DNA from: Rana temporaria
Lineage: Eukaryota > Chordata > Amphibia > Anura > Ranidae
NCBI RefSeq assembly: GCF_905171775.1
Contig: NC_053489.1
Location: 141,104,142-141,168,141, forward strand
Length of the DNA: 64,000 nucleotides
Reading direction: 5' to 3'
Made by a program: the position numbers and the translations under genes. Positions 22,952-34,756 of this stretch are shown piece after piece. The notes under the pieces were generated by a model that was given only the letters and a program-made list of their open reading frames with translations, had not been told where the DNA came from and did not search any database. Numbering within the stretch: position 1 is the first letter of the stretch; each line of letters starts with the position of its first letter.

Positions 22952-24226
22952 TGGCCAGGAATTCTTTAATTTGTATCCGAAAACAGGAAATGACCCGGCG
23001 GCCATCTTGCCGGAGTAAACGTCTCCGTCTAAGGCGCCGGACATTTTGTTGGTGGGTATACACATAGTGAAAGCTGCAATTGTGTGTCAATGTAGTCTCG
23101 GCGGCCCTTGTACTGGAGTACTTGACTCCACTATGTGTGACGCCATTATTTGGGTCATAAAATGACCGTTTTAAACCCTACAGTATAGTGCATTATAAGC
23201 AACTTGCTAATAGACTTGCAGTGCTAAAATCAAGTTTTTTCTTTAAAATCACAAATAACGTGGATAAATCAAACTGTGATAATCTGAATAATGGCATAGA
23301 TGCATATACCATAGCATAATTCATTAATTATTAAAAAGTAATTATGGAATCCAATTATGTACAATAATATGCAGAAAGAGAGTGTAATAAATAATATATA
23401 TCTCAATATTAATAATAATTGTTAAAAATTATTAAACATTATTAAAATAATATTAAAATTATCGTCCGATAATCTATCTATCTAATTATCGTCAGATAAT
23501 CTATCCATCTATCTATGCCATTATTCAGATTATCACAGGTTGATTTATCCACGTTATTTGTGATTTTTAAAAAAAAAATTATTTTAGCAATGTACGTCTA
23601 TTAGCCAGGAAACACTAAGAACTGAACGCTGAATCGCTGTCTCACATTGCTTTTCAAAGCTTTATTTAAGTTTCTACATTTTTATCAATTAAAAGTTCAT
23701 GATTTACTTCACGATGGGATGTCTTTTTGCTTTATACTCTGGCACACACCGAGGAGAGATCCTGTTAAACCATCAACAGTGACAGACAGCAGCTGGAGAC
23801 CCACGCAGTGGAACCATCCCTGGATATATTTACATCCATACAAGCTGTTACATACCTGCCATAATGTAAGCGCTCTGTGAGCACAACATATATAAGAGTC
23901 ACACAAGAAGACTGTGAAGACACCTTTGTTTGTTTGATATTTGTCTTACACAAGGACATTCATTATCCACTTTTTGGGACTTTTTTGTCTTACTATTCAT
24001 CTCATGCGTTTTTTGCACATTGCTACACTTTGCACAATTATTTTTTTTTTTTTTGCCATAATACATTTTTGTAATTTTTTGGCATTTGACCACTAGTTTA
24101 TACATCACTTTTAGTATCATTTATTCATCCATTATTGATCTATTTAATTTATGCACTGATCATTTTTTATCACATCCACTTGTGGTTAGGAAGGAGGTTT
24201 TAAATGCCCAGTGGGTAAGTGGTTAA

Positions 24227-24933
24227 AAGCGCAGCACTGTTTCGGTTACTTATATTTAATTTAAGTGGGGTGAGAACACTTGTACGTGACAGCAGCTATT
24301 ATAATCCATCAATTTATTTTGCACTATTATATGGTATTTGTGCAGATTGATATTTGATTTGTTTTGCAAACTAGTGAAATATATTCTAAAGAGCATGCAT
24401 ATCTCTCCCCCTACACTATACAAACATAACGGGAGCTGACTGTCGCATAATGGGATGATAAGACTTCTCCCCGGAATGGTTTTTCTCATCGTGCAACCGA
24501 TTCACCAAACCCCTAGCCCTGGATTCCCTGTGGGTTTTTATCTGGTCTTGTATTTCTTTTGGACGCCCTCACTTGGCACTTTTCGTTGATCCTTTTTGTC
24601 ACCTATGGCAAACTTTTGTATCCCTTTGGGAGATTTTTGAATGCTGTTGCCTAAGCAGAGCCTCTTTTTCATCCTGAGGATCACCTTGACATATGTCTAG
24701 ATTTCTCTAGAACTGGGTTACCCTCACTCTTTTTTTCCTGTACTACAGGAGAATAGAAAATTTGTGGAGCTGGTTTTGTTTATTTCCCTGTGACCCTAAT
24801 AAAAAAAAAAAATGCCACCATTGAATCCTATTTGTTTTCAAATTAAACAGGTTTTTTGCTAGGTGGATGTCCCATGGTTCCAAGAAAAAAGTTCCTGTGT
24901 CTTGTACTATGCGATTTAGGATTTATTGCAGTA
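24227..24933. other. Intron without recognised feature
   Basis: Stretch between the TTAA element and the 895-bp hAT element. No gene, RNA or bounded repeat was seen. Confidence 0.4.
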
Positions 24934-24941
24934 CAGTAGAG

Positions 24942-25836
24942 CAGGGGTCATCAACCTCCAGATCGCGGACCAGTACCGGTCCGTGGCCTGTTGTCGAGCG
25001 GGCCGCAATCGGAGCAAGAGGTGAGCCCTGTCACGGACCGCAGTATAGTTAGCAGCCTGTATGTATTCTGCCATTTCTCCCGAGTGGCCGACAATGTCAG
25101 CCTATTAGCAAGGCAGAGGGGGCGGGACGGCTACAGATCGTGACAGAGGGCGAGAGCTGCCAAACTTATATTAACAAGCGGGACGATTGCCCACTTATTA
25201 TGAAGAGTCTCTCGCTCTCTGTCACGATCTGTAGCTGTCCCGCCTCCTGCCTTGCTAATAGGCTGACATTGTCGGCCACTCTGGAGAAATGGCAGAATAC
25301 ATACAGGCTGCTAACTATACTGCGGTCCGTGACAGGGCTCACCTCTTGCTGAAGCATGAGGAAATAGACATAGGCTGCAGGGAAGGCAGCGATTAAAATT
25401 GGCACTATGCAGGGAGTACTGTGATTGGAGGGGGGAGGGGGGGTGCATAACTACAGGGAGGACTGTGATTGGAGGGGGAAAGGGGGTGCATGACTGCAGG
25501 GAGGACTATGATTGGGGTAGGGGGGTGCATTAATGCAGGGCAGACTGTGGTGGGGGTCATGACTGCAGGGAGGACTGTGATGGGGTGGGCCCATGGCTGA
25601 AGGGAGGACTGTGATGGGGGGGCCATGACTGCAAAAGGGCACTGTGATATAAAGGGGAGTGTAATCCTTACAGTGCAGACCCCTTTATATTACAGTGCTC
25701 CTTTACAGTGCAGGGTGGGTTGTAACACTCCGCAAACCACCCGCCTTCCTTACATGACAAAACCCCCCCACCGGGCCCTGAAAAAAGTGGCTACACCGAA
25801 ATCGGTCCCCGATGCCACAAAGGTTGGGGACCACTG
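24942..25836. mobile_element. hAT element with internal foldback, 895 bp
   Basis: Flanked by a perfect 8-bp duplication cagtagag (24934-24941 and 25837-25844). The ends are caggggtcatcaacctcc and ggttggggaccactg. Inside, about 25011-25155 and 25205-25350 are reverse complements (ctgtcacggaccgcagtata... ), and about 25405-25640 is a tandem repeat of gactgcagggaggactgtga units of roughly 35-45 bp. No transposase remains. Confidence 0.85.
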
Positions 25837-25844
25837 CAGTAGAG

Positions 25845-26973
25845 GACACATGTCCCTCCCCTTTTTTGTGAGATCTTCTGATTGTTTTCTGACTAAACTG
25901 GAGACTCTTGGATTGGCATAGTTATATGAATAAACTATAGGGGTTATACACTGAAAATCTTTGCCAGTGTTCAGTCCCCTGAAAGTAGCGGCATATCACC
26001 CACGTCCTCTACTCCAACATATGGAATATGCAGTCAATTAAAAATTACCATTATTGTACTTGCCTTAAAATCCATTTCTTGGAGGCCATTTAGGGACATT
26101 GGTTGAAGGCCTCTGTTTTTGTTTGACTTGTTTTATGTATTTTTATTGAAGATGATTTGTATAAGTACAGAACATAGCCTTTGGGCATTCCCGGCTAACA
26201 AATCAGACCTCACAAACAAATACAGCTTATCAAATACAAAGAACATTCCATACATTGCGCTCGGCCATTCTAATAACTTGTTTCAAGGATTAATGAATTA
26301 CAAGGAGATGCCTGCTCCCTTTCAACAGAGTGATCCTTCAGGAGAACATTTACTCATAGTTGGATTTATACCTGGTCTAATGAAGCATGAGTCACTGCAA
26401 AGGAGTAAAACCATATATAGCTTGGGTTAAACCATATCAGGGGTGAATAGATTCAGTCCATGGAGTCCTGATCGTTGCCTGTATAGTCTGAGTCTGTCCA
26501 CAAGTGCCAGACCTTCTCAATTTTTTTTTTCAGGTCAACTTCGAGACAAATGGGTAGCTTTGTATAAAATCTTCCTACTAAATCTAGCTGAGTGGGATTG
26601 CCACGAGAAGGAGCCTATCAGTGAATCTAGTTGTTTAAAAAAGGATTTTGGTAACCAGACTGGGGAGTGCCTAAGGTTTTACAATAGGACTGGGAGGATT
26701 TTCACACACTGAAGAGCTGTTTGTTTATGCCTTTAGTACTGCTTTAACGCAATACTGAGGAAAGCCAGGTAAAAGAGGAGATATACCAGAAGCTGGCTTA
26801 TGAGTTTTCTGTAATTTTGCGATTTTGATTGTAATATACAGCATTACATTGGTATTTTTTTTTCAGTATTGACCACAGTGCTCTTGTTTCCATTGGTCTA
26901 GTTTGCCCTTACGTTGGGATATTGGGGCGGGAATTAAACCTGTTTTGACATGTGCCTCTTTTTTAATTTCTAG
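25845..26973. other. Intron, possible reversed LINE 3' end
   Basis: About 26120-26440 starts tttatgtatttttattgaag and resembles the reversed 3' end of an L1-type LINE, like the one at 59480. No coding part was recognised. The end is the acceptor tract (ctttttttttaatttctag) of the next exon. Confidence 0.35.
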
Positions 26974-27079
26974 GGCTGGTCGCTGCAGACCTGGAGTCTG
27001 TTTCCGCCTGTTCAGCAAGCTCCGTTTTCAAAATATGTTGGAGTTTCAGACACCAGAACTATTACGAATGCCTCTTCAT
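26974..27079 (+). CDS. ythdc2: YTHDC2 exon, end of motif VI
   Basis: One base completes the arginine, then AGRCRPGVCFRLFSKLRFQN follows, finishing motif VI (QRKGRAGR across the junction) and leading into the winged-helix region (MLEFQTPELLRMPLH). The last codon is CAT (His) where I recall Gln in other vertebrates; the donor gtaagg directly follows. The upstream intron is 9.1 kb and full of nested repeats. Confidence 0.95.
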
Positions 27080-27898
27080 GTAAGGACTATGTTGCTTATG
27101 ATAGTTTATAAATTAATAATAAGCAGAGTGTTTTTTCTGGAGAATATATATTTGTATATGTTGCACATATACTACTGCGCTGATTAAGTGCAAAATTTAC
27201 TTTTAACCACTATAAATATAACACTTCCAATCTGTTTTCAAACATAAATCATTTAAATATTTAAATATACAATAACACCAACGTGCTCAAAAACGTGACC
27301 CGCGATATGCAATCACGGATAATGCAAACAATATAAACATGCACAAAGAAAGTCCAATGTTGCAAAATTCCAAAAATATATATATGGTGCCAGTATTCTT
27401 GACTGAAATTCCGTGACTTTTTCACCCTCTGTGTGTCACCACCACCTCTTATGTGCTAAACTCTCACCAGATAAGGGTAGGTATATAGCCTGTAATTAAT
27501 ATCCAGGTGTGCGTTTCCTCAAAGTTGTAGCAATATTTCCGTCTCCCCTTCGAGATATGTGTTGGATCAATATGCAGAAAAACCTTTGCATCCACACCAG
27601 CCTCCGGCTTCTTTCCTTGCTCCAAAAGAAGAAAACTCAATATGGTGTAGTATGCAAAAGTAGGGAAGTTTTATTTATAAACATAAAAATTTTCACTCAC
27701 ATTTCCAAGTGCCTGACCGGCACTAGTCTGTTCAGCGTTACTGCTACGGTAATCCTTCGTAGCAGGTAACCCACAATAAATATGGCGGTAGGCGCACATC
27801 CGGGAACAACATAAAAATGGCGGAATAGACACTTGCGGTAACACGCAATTGGCCAACAGACATGAATATTTTTTATGAATAGCGACGAGAAGCAAACG

Positions 27899-27953
27899 CC
27901 CATAGCTTCCTGATGACGCACGCGTACATGCGAAACGCGTAAAGGCCTATGGG
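27899..27953 (+). ncRNA. Hammerhead-ribozyme-like motif (copy at 27.9 kb)
   Basis: Stem I: cccatag (27899-27905) pairs perfectly with ctatggg (27947-27953). CTGATGA is at 27910-27916, then an extra C, stem II GCA/TGC (27918-27920 and 27929-27931), then an exact GAAAC at 27932-27936. Stem III is the palindrome ACGCGT and the next base is A, fitting a GUA site. All core residues of a hammerhead are present; the unpaired base before stem II is atypical. It is located in the central spacer of the 27140-29429 element. Confidence 0.55.
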
Positions 27954-28430
27954 TAATTTCTTCACGACTGGAAATACGTCACGCGTCACCTCCACGGCAC
28001 TTCCGCATACTGAACAGCACACAACCGAGGCGTGGAACGCACGCCGAAGGATTACCATAGCAGTAACGCTGAACAGACTAGTGCCGGTCAGGCACTTGGA
28101 AATGTGAGTGAAAAAAAAAAAATATTATAAATAAAACTGCCCTACTTTTGCATACTGCACCATATGGAGTTTTCTTCTTTTGGAGCAAGGAAAGCAGCCG
28201 GAGGCTGGTGTGGATACAAAGGTTTTTCTGCATATTGATCTAACACCTATCTCGAAGGGGAGACGGAAATATTGCTACAACTTTGAGGAGACACACACCT
28301 GGATATTAATTACAGGCTATATACCTACCCTTATCTGGTGAGAGTTTAGCACATAAGAGGTGGTGGTGACACACAGAGGGTGAAAAAGTCACGGAATTTC
28401 AGTCAAGAATACTGGCACCATATACCGTAT

Positions 28431-29094
28431 TTCAAATAAAAATAGGGGGAGGGGAAGACAAAAAGGCACTCACATTTGCCAACATCCGAAATATTGATTC
28501 AAGAGGAAAGTACTACACAGGGTAGTGACAGGGCGGACTTTTTCAGGCAATAACAAGGACATAGAGTTTAAGAAAAATATAAATTTAATTATAAGATGTA
28601 TATAATAAATTTCAATAAAATACGATGAAAAAGTACAAAATATACAGTCACAAGCAATATTTTCTCTCGTCTCGCCGTATATATACCGTATTTATCGGGG
28701 TATTGCGCGCTCCGGCGTATAGCGCGCACCCCTAAAGTGGACCCGCATTCCTGTAAAAAAAAAGAGAAGATTTTAGTACTTACAGTTTTGGTGTCTTGCG
28801 CGGCGGCCTCGTCTGGTCCGGCGTCCGTCTGCGGCTGGTGTCGTCCTCGTCGGGTCCGGCGTCCTGCCGTGTCCTCCCCGCTCGATCCCCACTTCTCCGG
28901 GTGCATCCTGTACGCCCAGGACGTGACTGCGAGAGGAGCCGAGCCTGCCCGACTATACACGAGTGTACTGCGCTTGGTATATGCCGGCGCAGTAGTTCAA
29001 ACTTGGCGCGGGTATCGGCGTATATCGCGCACCCACGATTTTGCCCTGAATTTCAAGGCAAAAAAGTGCGCGGTATACGCCGATAGATACGGTA
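28431..29094. mobile_element. Insertion into the right arm; includes a 411-bp MITE
   Basis: Comparison of the two arms of the host element shows that 28431-29094 interrupts the right arm at ...ggcaccatata/tatatttt.... Its right part (28684-29094) has inverted ends taccgtatttatcgg and ccgatagatacggta, a GC-rich MITE. The left part (28431-28683) is a separate piece of unknown origin. No coding sequence. Confidence 0.65.
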
Positions 29095-29485
29095 TATATT
29101 TTAGGAATTTTGCAATATTGGACTTTCTTTGTGCATGTTTTATATTGTTTGCATTATCCGTGATTGCATATCGCGGGTCACGTTTTTGAGCACGTTGGTG
29201 TTATTGTATATTTAAATGAATTATGTTTGAAAACAGATTGGAAGTGTTATATTTATAGTGGTTAAAAGTTAATTTTGCACTTAATCAGCGCAGTAGTATA
29301 TGTGCAACATATACAAATATATATTCTCTGTATTATTACACCTCCTGGAGGTGTTTACAGTAACTGAAGCAGATATAGTAAATTGATAAGCATCACAATT
29401 TTTGCGCCGGTGACACAACATACACATATAGAGTGTTTTTTCTGTCAAGACACTTTTGACCTAAATTTGATGTTTTCGCTTGCAG

Positions 29486-29605
29486 GAGCTTTGCTTGCAT
29501 TCAAAATTACTAGCCCCTATTAATTGTCCTATTGCGGATTTTCTAATGAAGGCACCAGAGCCACCACCAGCCTTGGTTGTACGAAATGCTGTTCAAATGC
29601 TAAAG
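29486..29605 (+). CDS. ythdc2: YTHDC2 exon, winged-helix/HA2 start
   Basis: This 120-nt, phase-0 exon encodes ELCLHSKLLAPINCPIADFL then MKAPEPPPALVVRNAVQMLK. The APEPP segment is conserved in DEAH helicases between RecA2 and the HA2 ratchet domain. The upstream intron is 2.4 kb, of which about 2.3 kb is one inserted inverted-repeat element. Confidence 0.97.
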
Positions 29606-31265
29606 GTAAGCATTATAAATTCACTTTCCAGGTGTTAATTATGGCTATGATTGCTTAAAGCAGATCTCCGGGATCAGAAATCCCCCATCAGTACCCCCCC
29701 CCCCCTCCCTTACACAAAACACCAAACAGTTATTACATTTGTGAAATTCCGTACCATTGAAGAGAAAATGCCAATTTAATTTTCAAGAAATACTCTCTGT
29801 AATTCAATAAATGCAGCATGTATTCTTCCAAGGAGCAGCTGTTAGAACAGTGATTGCATCATATCCTCTCCTCTCTACACTATAATCAAACTACAATTCC
29901 CATCATGCTTTGTGAATTGCAGTGAATGTGGGGGGTACACAAGGCCTGTACATGTTAAATGTGAACAAGCCCACTTTAACATAAATCAGGCACCTCATTC
30001 TGCAGCCATCCAGCCATACTACTCAGTAACACAGCAGGATAGGTAGGTTACAGCCTTATAAATACAAAGCATGTTTGTGCTCTCCCCTTCAAGCCAATGC
30101 AGAAGATAAACATATTGCCCTTGCTTTATGTAATTATTATGGAAATGCAGACACACACCCATAATATATTTTACCTACTGTACTCTGCCGTAATTCAGTA
30201 TTAGAAATATCCCTCTTTCTGCTGTAGATTTAGGATCTTTCTAACAGCAATCAGTGCTTGTATAGTGTATGTGAGAACATCCCTAGCCGAAAAACAGAAA
30301 AAGAGCTGGGTCGTGCCGCTTTGCATCAACATGTGGGACAAGTAAATGTTGGCATGAGAAAAAAAAGTGCAACGCTAACTTACTAATACCACAATGATGT
30401 AGAATCCTCTAGTGTCAAAATCTCAATAGACTTCAATATTACCACAATACCGGTCTCTGATATGCAACGTTGCGTATAATACACATCCAGCTGAAAATAA
30501 GACATAAAAAAATAAAACTTTGCTGGGATGATGGAAACCCCTCCTAGAGATATTTGGCAGTGGATGGTGTCCACTGCTTATCAGTACAGCCTCATCAGTG
30601 CAGCTTATCATGCCCATATATGCAGCCTCATCAGTGCAGCTTATCGATGCCCATAAGTGCAGCCCCATCAGTGTCTGTCTACTCAGTGCCCACAGGTACC
30701 GCTGCCTGTCTGTGCCCATAGATGTTGCCTATCTGTGCCCAGAAGTGCTGCCTATATATGCCCAGAAGTGCAGCAGGGCGGAGCACACCACCTCCATGGG
30801 CTGTACAGACCGGGGTCACTGAGAACCCCTCCGCCCACTACAGAAAGTAGGGATGGAAGTGCAATACCTACTTGCTGTAGATGGGACTATAAATGGGCTG
30901 TGACAAGACTGCTGCCTGAGGATACAGCAGGAATAGCAGCCAGCGGTCTTACAAACAGGAAATCACTAGAGAGTAATGGCTGTTCTGCAAAATTATCTGG
31001 CTATTACAAAAAAAATGCACTACGCTCAGAAGAAGATGGATGGCATAGTTGGTAAAGGTAGGAGATCAACAACAAGGACATGGGGGGGAAAAAAGTTTTT
31101 GCCCGCAAGTTCTGCTTTAACAAAACCTATTACTTACAAACACTACTATGTCATTTTGTGATTTTCTCCATTAATGAAAGCTGAGGCATACCCTTTTGTA
31201 ATAGCATCTGGTTTTAATAGAGCTGAAAGCTACTGCAAATCCGCCAGTATCAATATTGCAGTATC
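29606..31265. other. Intron with inverted-repeat fragment and degenerate tandem repeat
   Basis: About 30358-30560 resembles an end of the long-inverted-repeat class (aaagtgcaacgctaacttac). About 30575-30790 is a degenerate tandem repeat built from cagtgcagcttat... and gcccata/gaagtgcagc words. The remainder holds no recognised feature. Confidence 0.4.
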
Positions 31266-31269
31266 TTAA

Positions 31270-32206
31270 CCACTTCCCACCCGCCCGACAACTTTTTAGG
31301 GCTGCAATGTGGCTCTTAATTGCCAGGAGGCCGTCTATATACGGCCTCCGGCCACTGGGGGTGCGCCGGCGGCGTGTGCCCGCCCCGTCACTCGGGTGCC
31401 GATTCGCGTGCTTGGAGGCCAAGATGTCCGTCCCGTCACTCAGGTGCCGTTGCGCGTGCCTGGCCGCCGCGATGTCCGCCAAGCACCCGCTATCGGCAGT
31501 CACAGAGACAGGGACATGGAGCTCTGTGTGTAAACACAGAGATCCACGTCCTGTCAGGGAGAGGAGACAGTAAGAATCACCTTGCAGGGTACACATTAAC
31601 CCCTTCCTCACCCCCTAGTGTTAACCCCTTCCCTGCCAGTCACATTTATACAGTAATCAGTGCAATATAACACTGTTCACTGTATAAATGTGAATGGTCC
31701 CCAAAATGTGTCAAGTGTCCGATGTGTCTGCCGTAATATCGCAGTCCTGACAAAAATCACAGATCGCCACCATTACTAGTAGTAAAATATATAATAATTA
31801 TAATAAAAAAAAAAAATCATAATTCTATCCCCTATTTTGTAAGCGCTATAACTTTTGCGCAAACCAATCACTATACGCTTTTTGCGGGTTTTTTTTTTAA
31901 CAAAAATATGTAGAAGAATACGTATCGGACTTTTTTTTAAATGGATATTTATTATAGCAAAAAGTAAAACATTTTGTTTTTTTTCACAATTGTCACTCTA
32001 TTTTTGTTTATATCGCAAAAAATAAAAACCGCAGAGGTGATCAAATACCAGCAAAAGAAAGCTCTATTTGTGGGGAAAAAAGGACGTAAATTTGGTTTGG
32101 GAGCCATGTCGCACGACCGCGCAATTGTCATTCAAAGCGTGAACGTGCTGAAAGCTAAAATTTCGCCTGGGCAGGACGGGGGTATATGTGCCCAGTAAGC
32201 AAGTGG
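31270..32206. mobile_element. Complete TTAA element (MITE-A), 937 bp
   Basis: Flanked by TTAA on both sides (31266-31269 and 32207-32210) with short inverted ends ccactt and aagtgg. The 3' end gggtatatgtgcccagtaag is shared with copies at 1985-3167, 61792-62700 and, in part, 46330-47147. TTAA duplication is typical of piggyBac and Kolobok elements. No transposase; reading frames inside are fortuitous. Confidence 0.8.
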
Positions 32207-32434
32207 TTAAAATGCATATGTTTCCACTCCTATTGCATTCCTCATAATATAAATGAAGAAATACAAGGCATGTAAGAAACTGTTATAATTTTCTGTCCAG
32301 CAACTGCTTACAACTGAAAGGGGGCAGACGATGCACAATTACTTTTTAGTGATGTTTCCTATATATGTCACGAAAATCGCTCTGTAAAGTAATGCACTTC
32401 TAAATACCTTTTTAATTTTTTAAAGGCTGTTTTT

Positions 32435-33070
32435 TAGGGGTGCAATGGATCACAATTGATCCGTGATCCGAACGGGTCACCCCCTTCGGACCGGAACACA
32501 CTGTGATCCGCGGATTGCCGCGGCTCCACAGCTAGGCCGAAGCCGCGGCCTTTCCTAACATTATGGCCGCGGCTTTGGCCTACCTCCGGCGCCGCGGCCA
32601 TAACATTAGGAAAGGCCGCGGCTTCGGCCTAGCTCCGGAGCCGCGGCCATCTTGGTACACCCAGCGGCGGCCCTCCTCTGTTTACACCCACAGAGGAGGA
32701 GCCCGCACTCGTGGGACACACGCTGGGAGAGTCTGTACTACCTGGGGGGGGGGGTGTCTTGCCCGAAGGGGGGGGTGTCTTGCCCGAGGGGGGGGGGGAG
32801 AGAGTGTCTGTCGGTACTACCTGGAGGGGTGGGTCTCTGTACTGAGAGGAGGAGGGGGTCTGCACCGAGGGGGTACTATAGATGGTGGGGGGGGGGGGAG
32901 TGAACAGTGGGGGGGGAGATGTGTATATTACAGGGGGGGGGGATGTGGATATTACAGTGGGGGAGAATTTTTTTTATTTTTTTTTTGCCGATCCGAAAAA
33001 TGATCCGATCCTCGGATCAGGAGTCACGGAACGATCCGAACCGTGAGTTTTTTGATCCGTTGCACCCCTA
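32435..33070. mobile_element. hAT-type element, 636 bp
   Basis: Ends taggggtgcaatggatc and gatccgttgcaccccta, flanked by ctgttttt (32427-32434) and ctggtttt (33071-33078), 7 of 8 identical. The interior is GC-rich, with an inverted pair around ggccgcggcttcggcctag (about 32522-32640), and G-runs. Non-coding. Confidence 0.75.
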
Positions 33071-33247
33071 CTGGTTTTTGGGAACACAAAAATTGACCTT
33101 CAAATGTATTGTAGAACATTAGTACATGTTGGATAAAAGGCTATATAATATTTTTATATCGACTTTATGAATTCAGAATTCTGTCTGCATAATTAAACTA
33201 TATGATTTTGTTTTGAATTTACTGATTGTGTTGCTTTTGTTCTTAAG

Positions 33248-33520
33248 ACAATTGATGCAATGGACACATGGGAAGACTTGACAGAACTTGGATATCATTT
33301 GGCTGATTTGCCAGTAGAACCTCACCTTGGCAAAATGGTGCTGTGTGCTGTGGTGCTGAAGTGCTTAGACCCCATCCTTACTATTGCCTGCACTTTAGCG
33401 TATCGAGATCCATTTGTCTTACCAGCGCAGGCTGCGCAGAAACGTGCTGCTATGCTGTGCCGAAAACGATATACAGCAGACACATTCAGTGATCATATGG
33501 CTTTACTCAGGGCTTTTCAG
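33248..33520 (+). CDS. ythdc2: YTHDC2 exon, HA2 ratchet domain
   Basis: The largest exon here, 273 nt in phase 0, encodes 91 residues including TIDAMDTWEDLTELGYHLAD, LPVEPHLGKMVLCAVVLKCL and the run to MALLRAFQ. LTxLGxxLAxLPVxPxLGKM is the HA2 signature. The domain forms the helical ratchet that pulls single-stranded RNA through the helicase. The acceptor is tgttcttaag and the donor is gtatgg. Confidence 0.98.
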
Positions 33521-33849
33521 GTATGGTTATTCTCCAGAACATAGGATGAATGAAAATGATTCATTGACTCACATTAACTTTATTTTGGGTTCCATATAGA
33601 TGTGTTGGGAAACTTTTTAATGCTTGGATAGTAGTTTTAATGTCTTCTGGCTGATCAGTCACTCACACTTCTGATTAATACTTTGTGTTATACACACAAA
33701 TGGAATTTGCACTGTTGTATGTCCTGAGGTCGAGGTGAAATTATATAAGGGGTCAAATGGTTCATAATAGGGTTAATCCAGTTGAATGACAATTCAGTTC
33801 CATTCTGTAATGCATGCCAAGAATGAATCCCTTCTTGTTTGATATAGAC
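33521..33849. other. Intron without recognised feature
   Basis: Sequence after the HA2 exon up to the Harbinger-like MITE. Nothing was recognised. Confidence 0.4.
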
Positions 33850-33852
33850 ATA

Positions 33853-34518
33853 GGGCCAGATTCACGTAGCCCGGGCGCAGCGTAACGTAACCGATTTAGG
33901 TTACACCGCCGCAAATTTTCTGTCTAAGTGCCCGATCCACAAAGCACTTACCTGGAAATTTGCGGCGGTGTATCCTAAATCCGTCCGGCGCAAGGCGGGC
34001 CAATGCTAATGGGGCGGATACCATTTAAATTAGGCGCGCTCCCACGCCGGACGTACTGCGCATGCTCCCGACGCAAATTTCCCGACGTGCCGCCGTTTTG
34101 TGAATCGCAACGTGAAAAAAAGACTTGCGCCGGGAATTTTTTTTTCAAAAAAAATTAAAAAGCGACGCGGGAAAGACGGGTATACTTTTACATGGTGGAG
34201 TAATTTTCCACTTTGTAAAAGGTGCCCTATCTTTGCGACGGCAAACTAACACTTGCGGCGACGTAACGACGGGAAAAAGTTTTGTGGATCGCCGTAACTG
34301 CTAATTTGCATACCCGACGCTTGTTTATGACGCGAACTCCCCCCAGCGGCGGCCGCAGTACTGCATCCTAAGATCCGACAGTGTAAAACTATTACACCTG
34401 TCGGATCTTAGGGATATCTATGCGTAACTGATTCTATGAATCAGTCGCATAGATAGAAACAGGGATACGACGGCGCATCAGCAGATACGCCGTCATATCC
34501 CTTTTGTGAATCTGGCCC
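33853..34518. mobile_element. Harbinger-like MITE, 666 bp
   Basis: Inverted ends gggccagattcac and gtgaatctggccc with ata on both sides (33850-33852 and 34519-34521), a 3-bp duplication as in PIF/Harbinger elements. The interior is GC-rich with many subterminal inverted motifs (tttgcggcggtgta and complement). Superfamily assignment is inference. Confidence 0.7.
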
Positions 34519-34756
34519 ATAGAGTATATTATTGGATAAAATCAAGATGGTGTTGCGCTCCAATAGCATAGAATGGTGTAATTGGTAAAAATGTATGAAT
34601 AACCAACATAGTATAATTGATAAATGAATGTGCAAATAGACTGACTGAAAGATAAAAACCGCTATAAATGCTAAGATAAGGTGCATCCAAAGGTGTACTG
34701 AATGAATGTGCAAACAGTGCAGCTAAGGTGACGCAGGATGGTGTTATGCTCTAATC

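Larger units (their letters stand above)
22244..24182. mobile_element. Long-inverted-repeat element, 1.94 kb
   Basis: Arms of about 600-650 bp: the left arm starts caagtcgatgtgataaaaaa (22244) and the right arm ends with its complement at 24182 (ttttatcacatccacttg). The inner arm ends meet at about 22885 (aacactaag complement) and about 23590. The spacer of about 700 bp is AT-rich and carries a hammerhead-like motif at its left edge (22898-22951). There is no protein-coding region. A TA microsatellite sits in the left arm. Classification is open; a Penelope-like or retrozyme-like non-autonomous element is my best guess. Confidence 0.7.
18588..24222 (+). mobile_element. TTAA element interrupted by nested insertions
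   Basis: The left end is TTAA (18584-18587) then ccacttaccaaccc; the right end is gggtaagtgg then TTAA (24223-24226). This is the same terminus pair as MITE-A (ccacttcc...aagtgg). Inside are repeated blocks tctcacatgtggtatcgcca (20514 and 20918 region). Its body is split by a hAT-like insertion (about 18987-20334) and by inverted-repeat elements (about 21405-24182). The element proper would be about 1.5 kb. Confidence 0.6.
27140..29429. mobile_element. Long-inverted-repeat element, 2.29 kb, 15-bp target duplication
   Basis: Flanked by a perfect 15-bp direct repeat, agagtgttttttctg (27125-27139 and 29430-29444). The left arm (27140 to about 27770) starts gagaatatatatttgtatat; the right arm (about 28042-29328, less the 28431-29094 insertion) ends with its complement. 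A 101-bp tail (29329-29429) follows the right arm. The spacer holds a hammerhead-like motif (27899-27953). The duplication length is longer than for cut-and-paste transposons and variable-length duplications suggest retroposition. There is no protein. Removing the element and one duplication leaves an intron of about 101 nt. Confidence 0.8.

Noticed and set aside
27140..29429. Interpretation as Polinton or other cut-and-paste element with long terminal inverted repeats
   Set aside because: The 15-bp duplication, the one-sided tail and the absence of any integrase, polymerase or transposase trace do not fit; retroposition fits better, though not proved.
32563..33003. GC-rich open frame of 146 codons
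   Set aside because: It lies completely inside a hAT element and consists of G-runs; not a gene.
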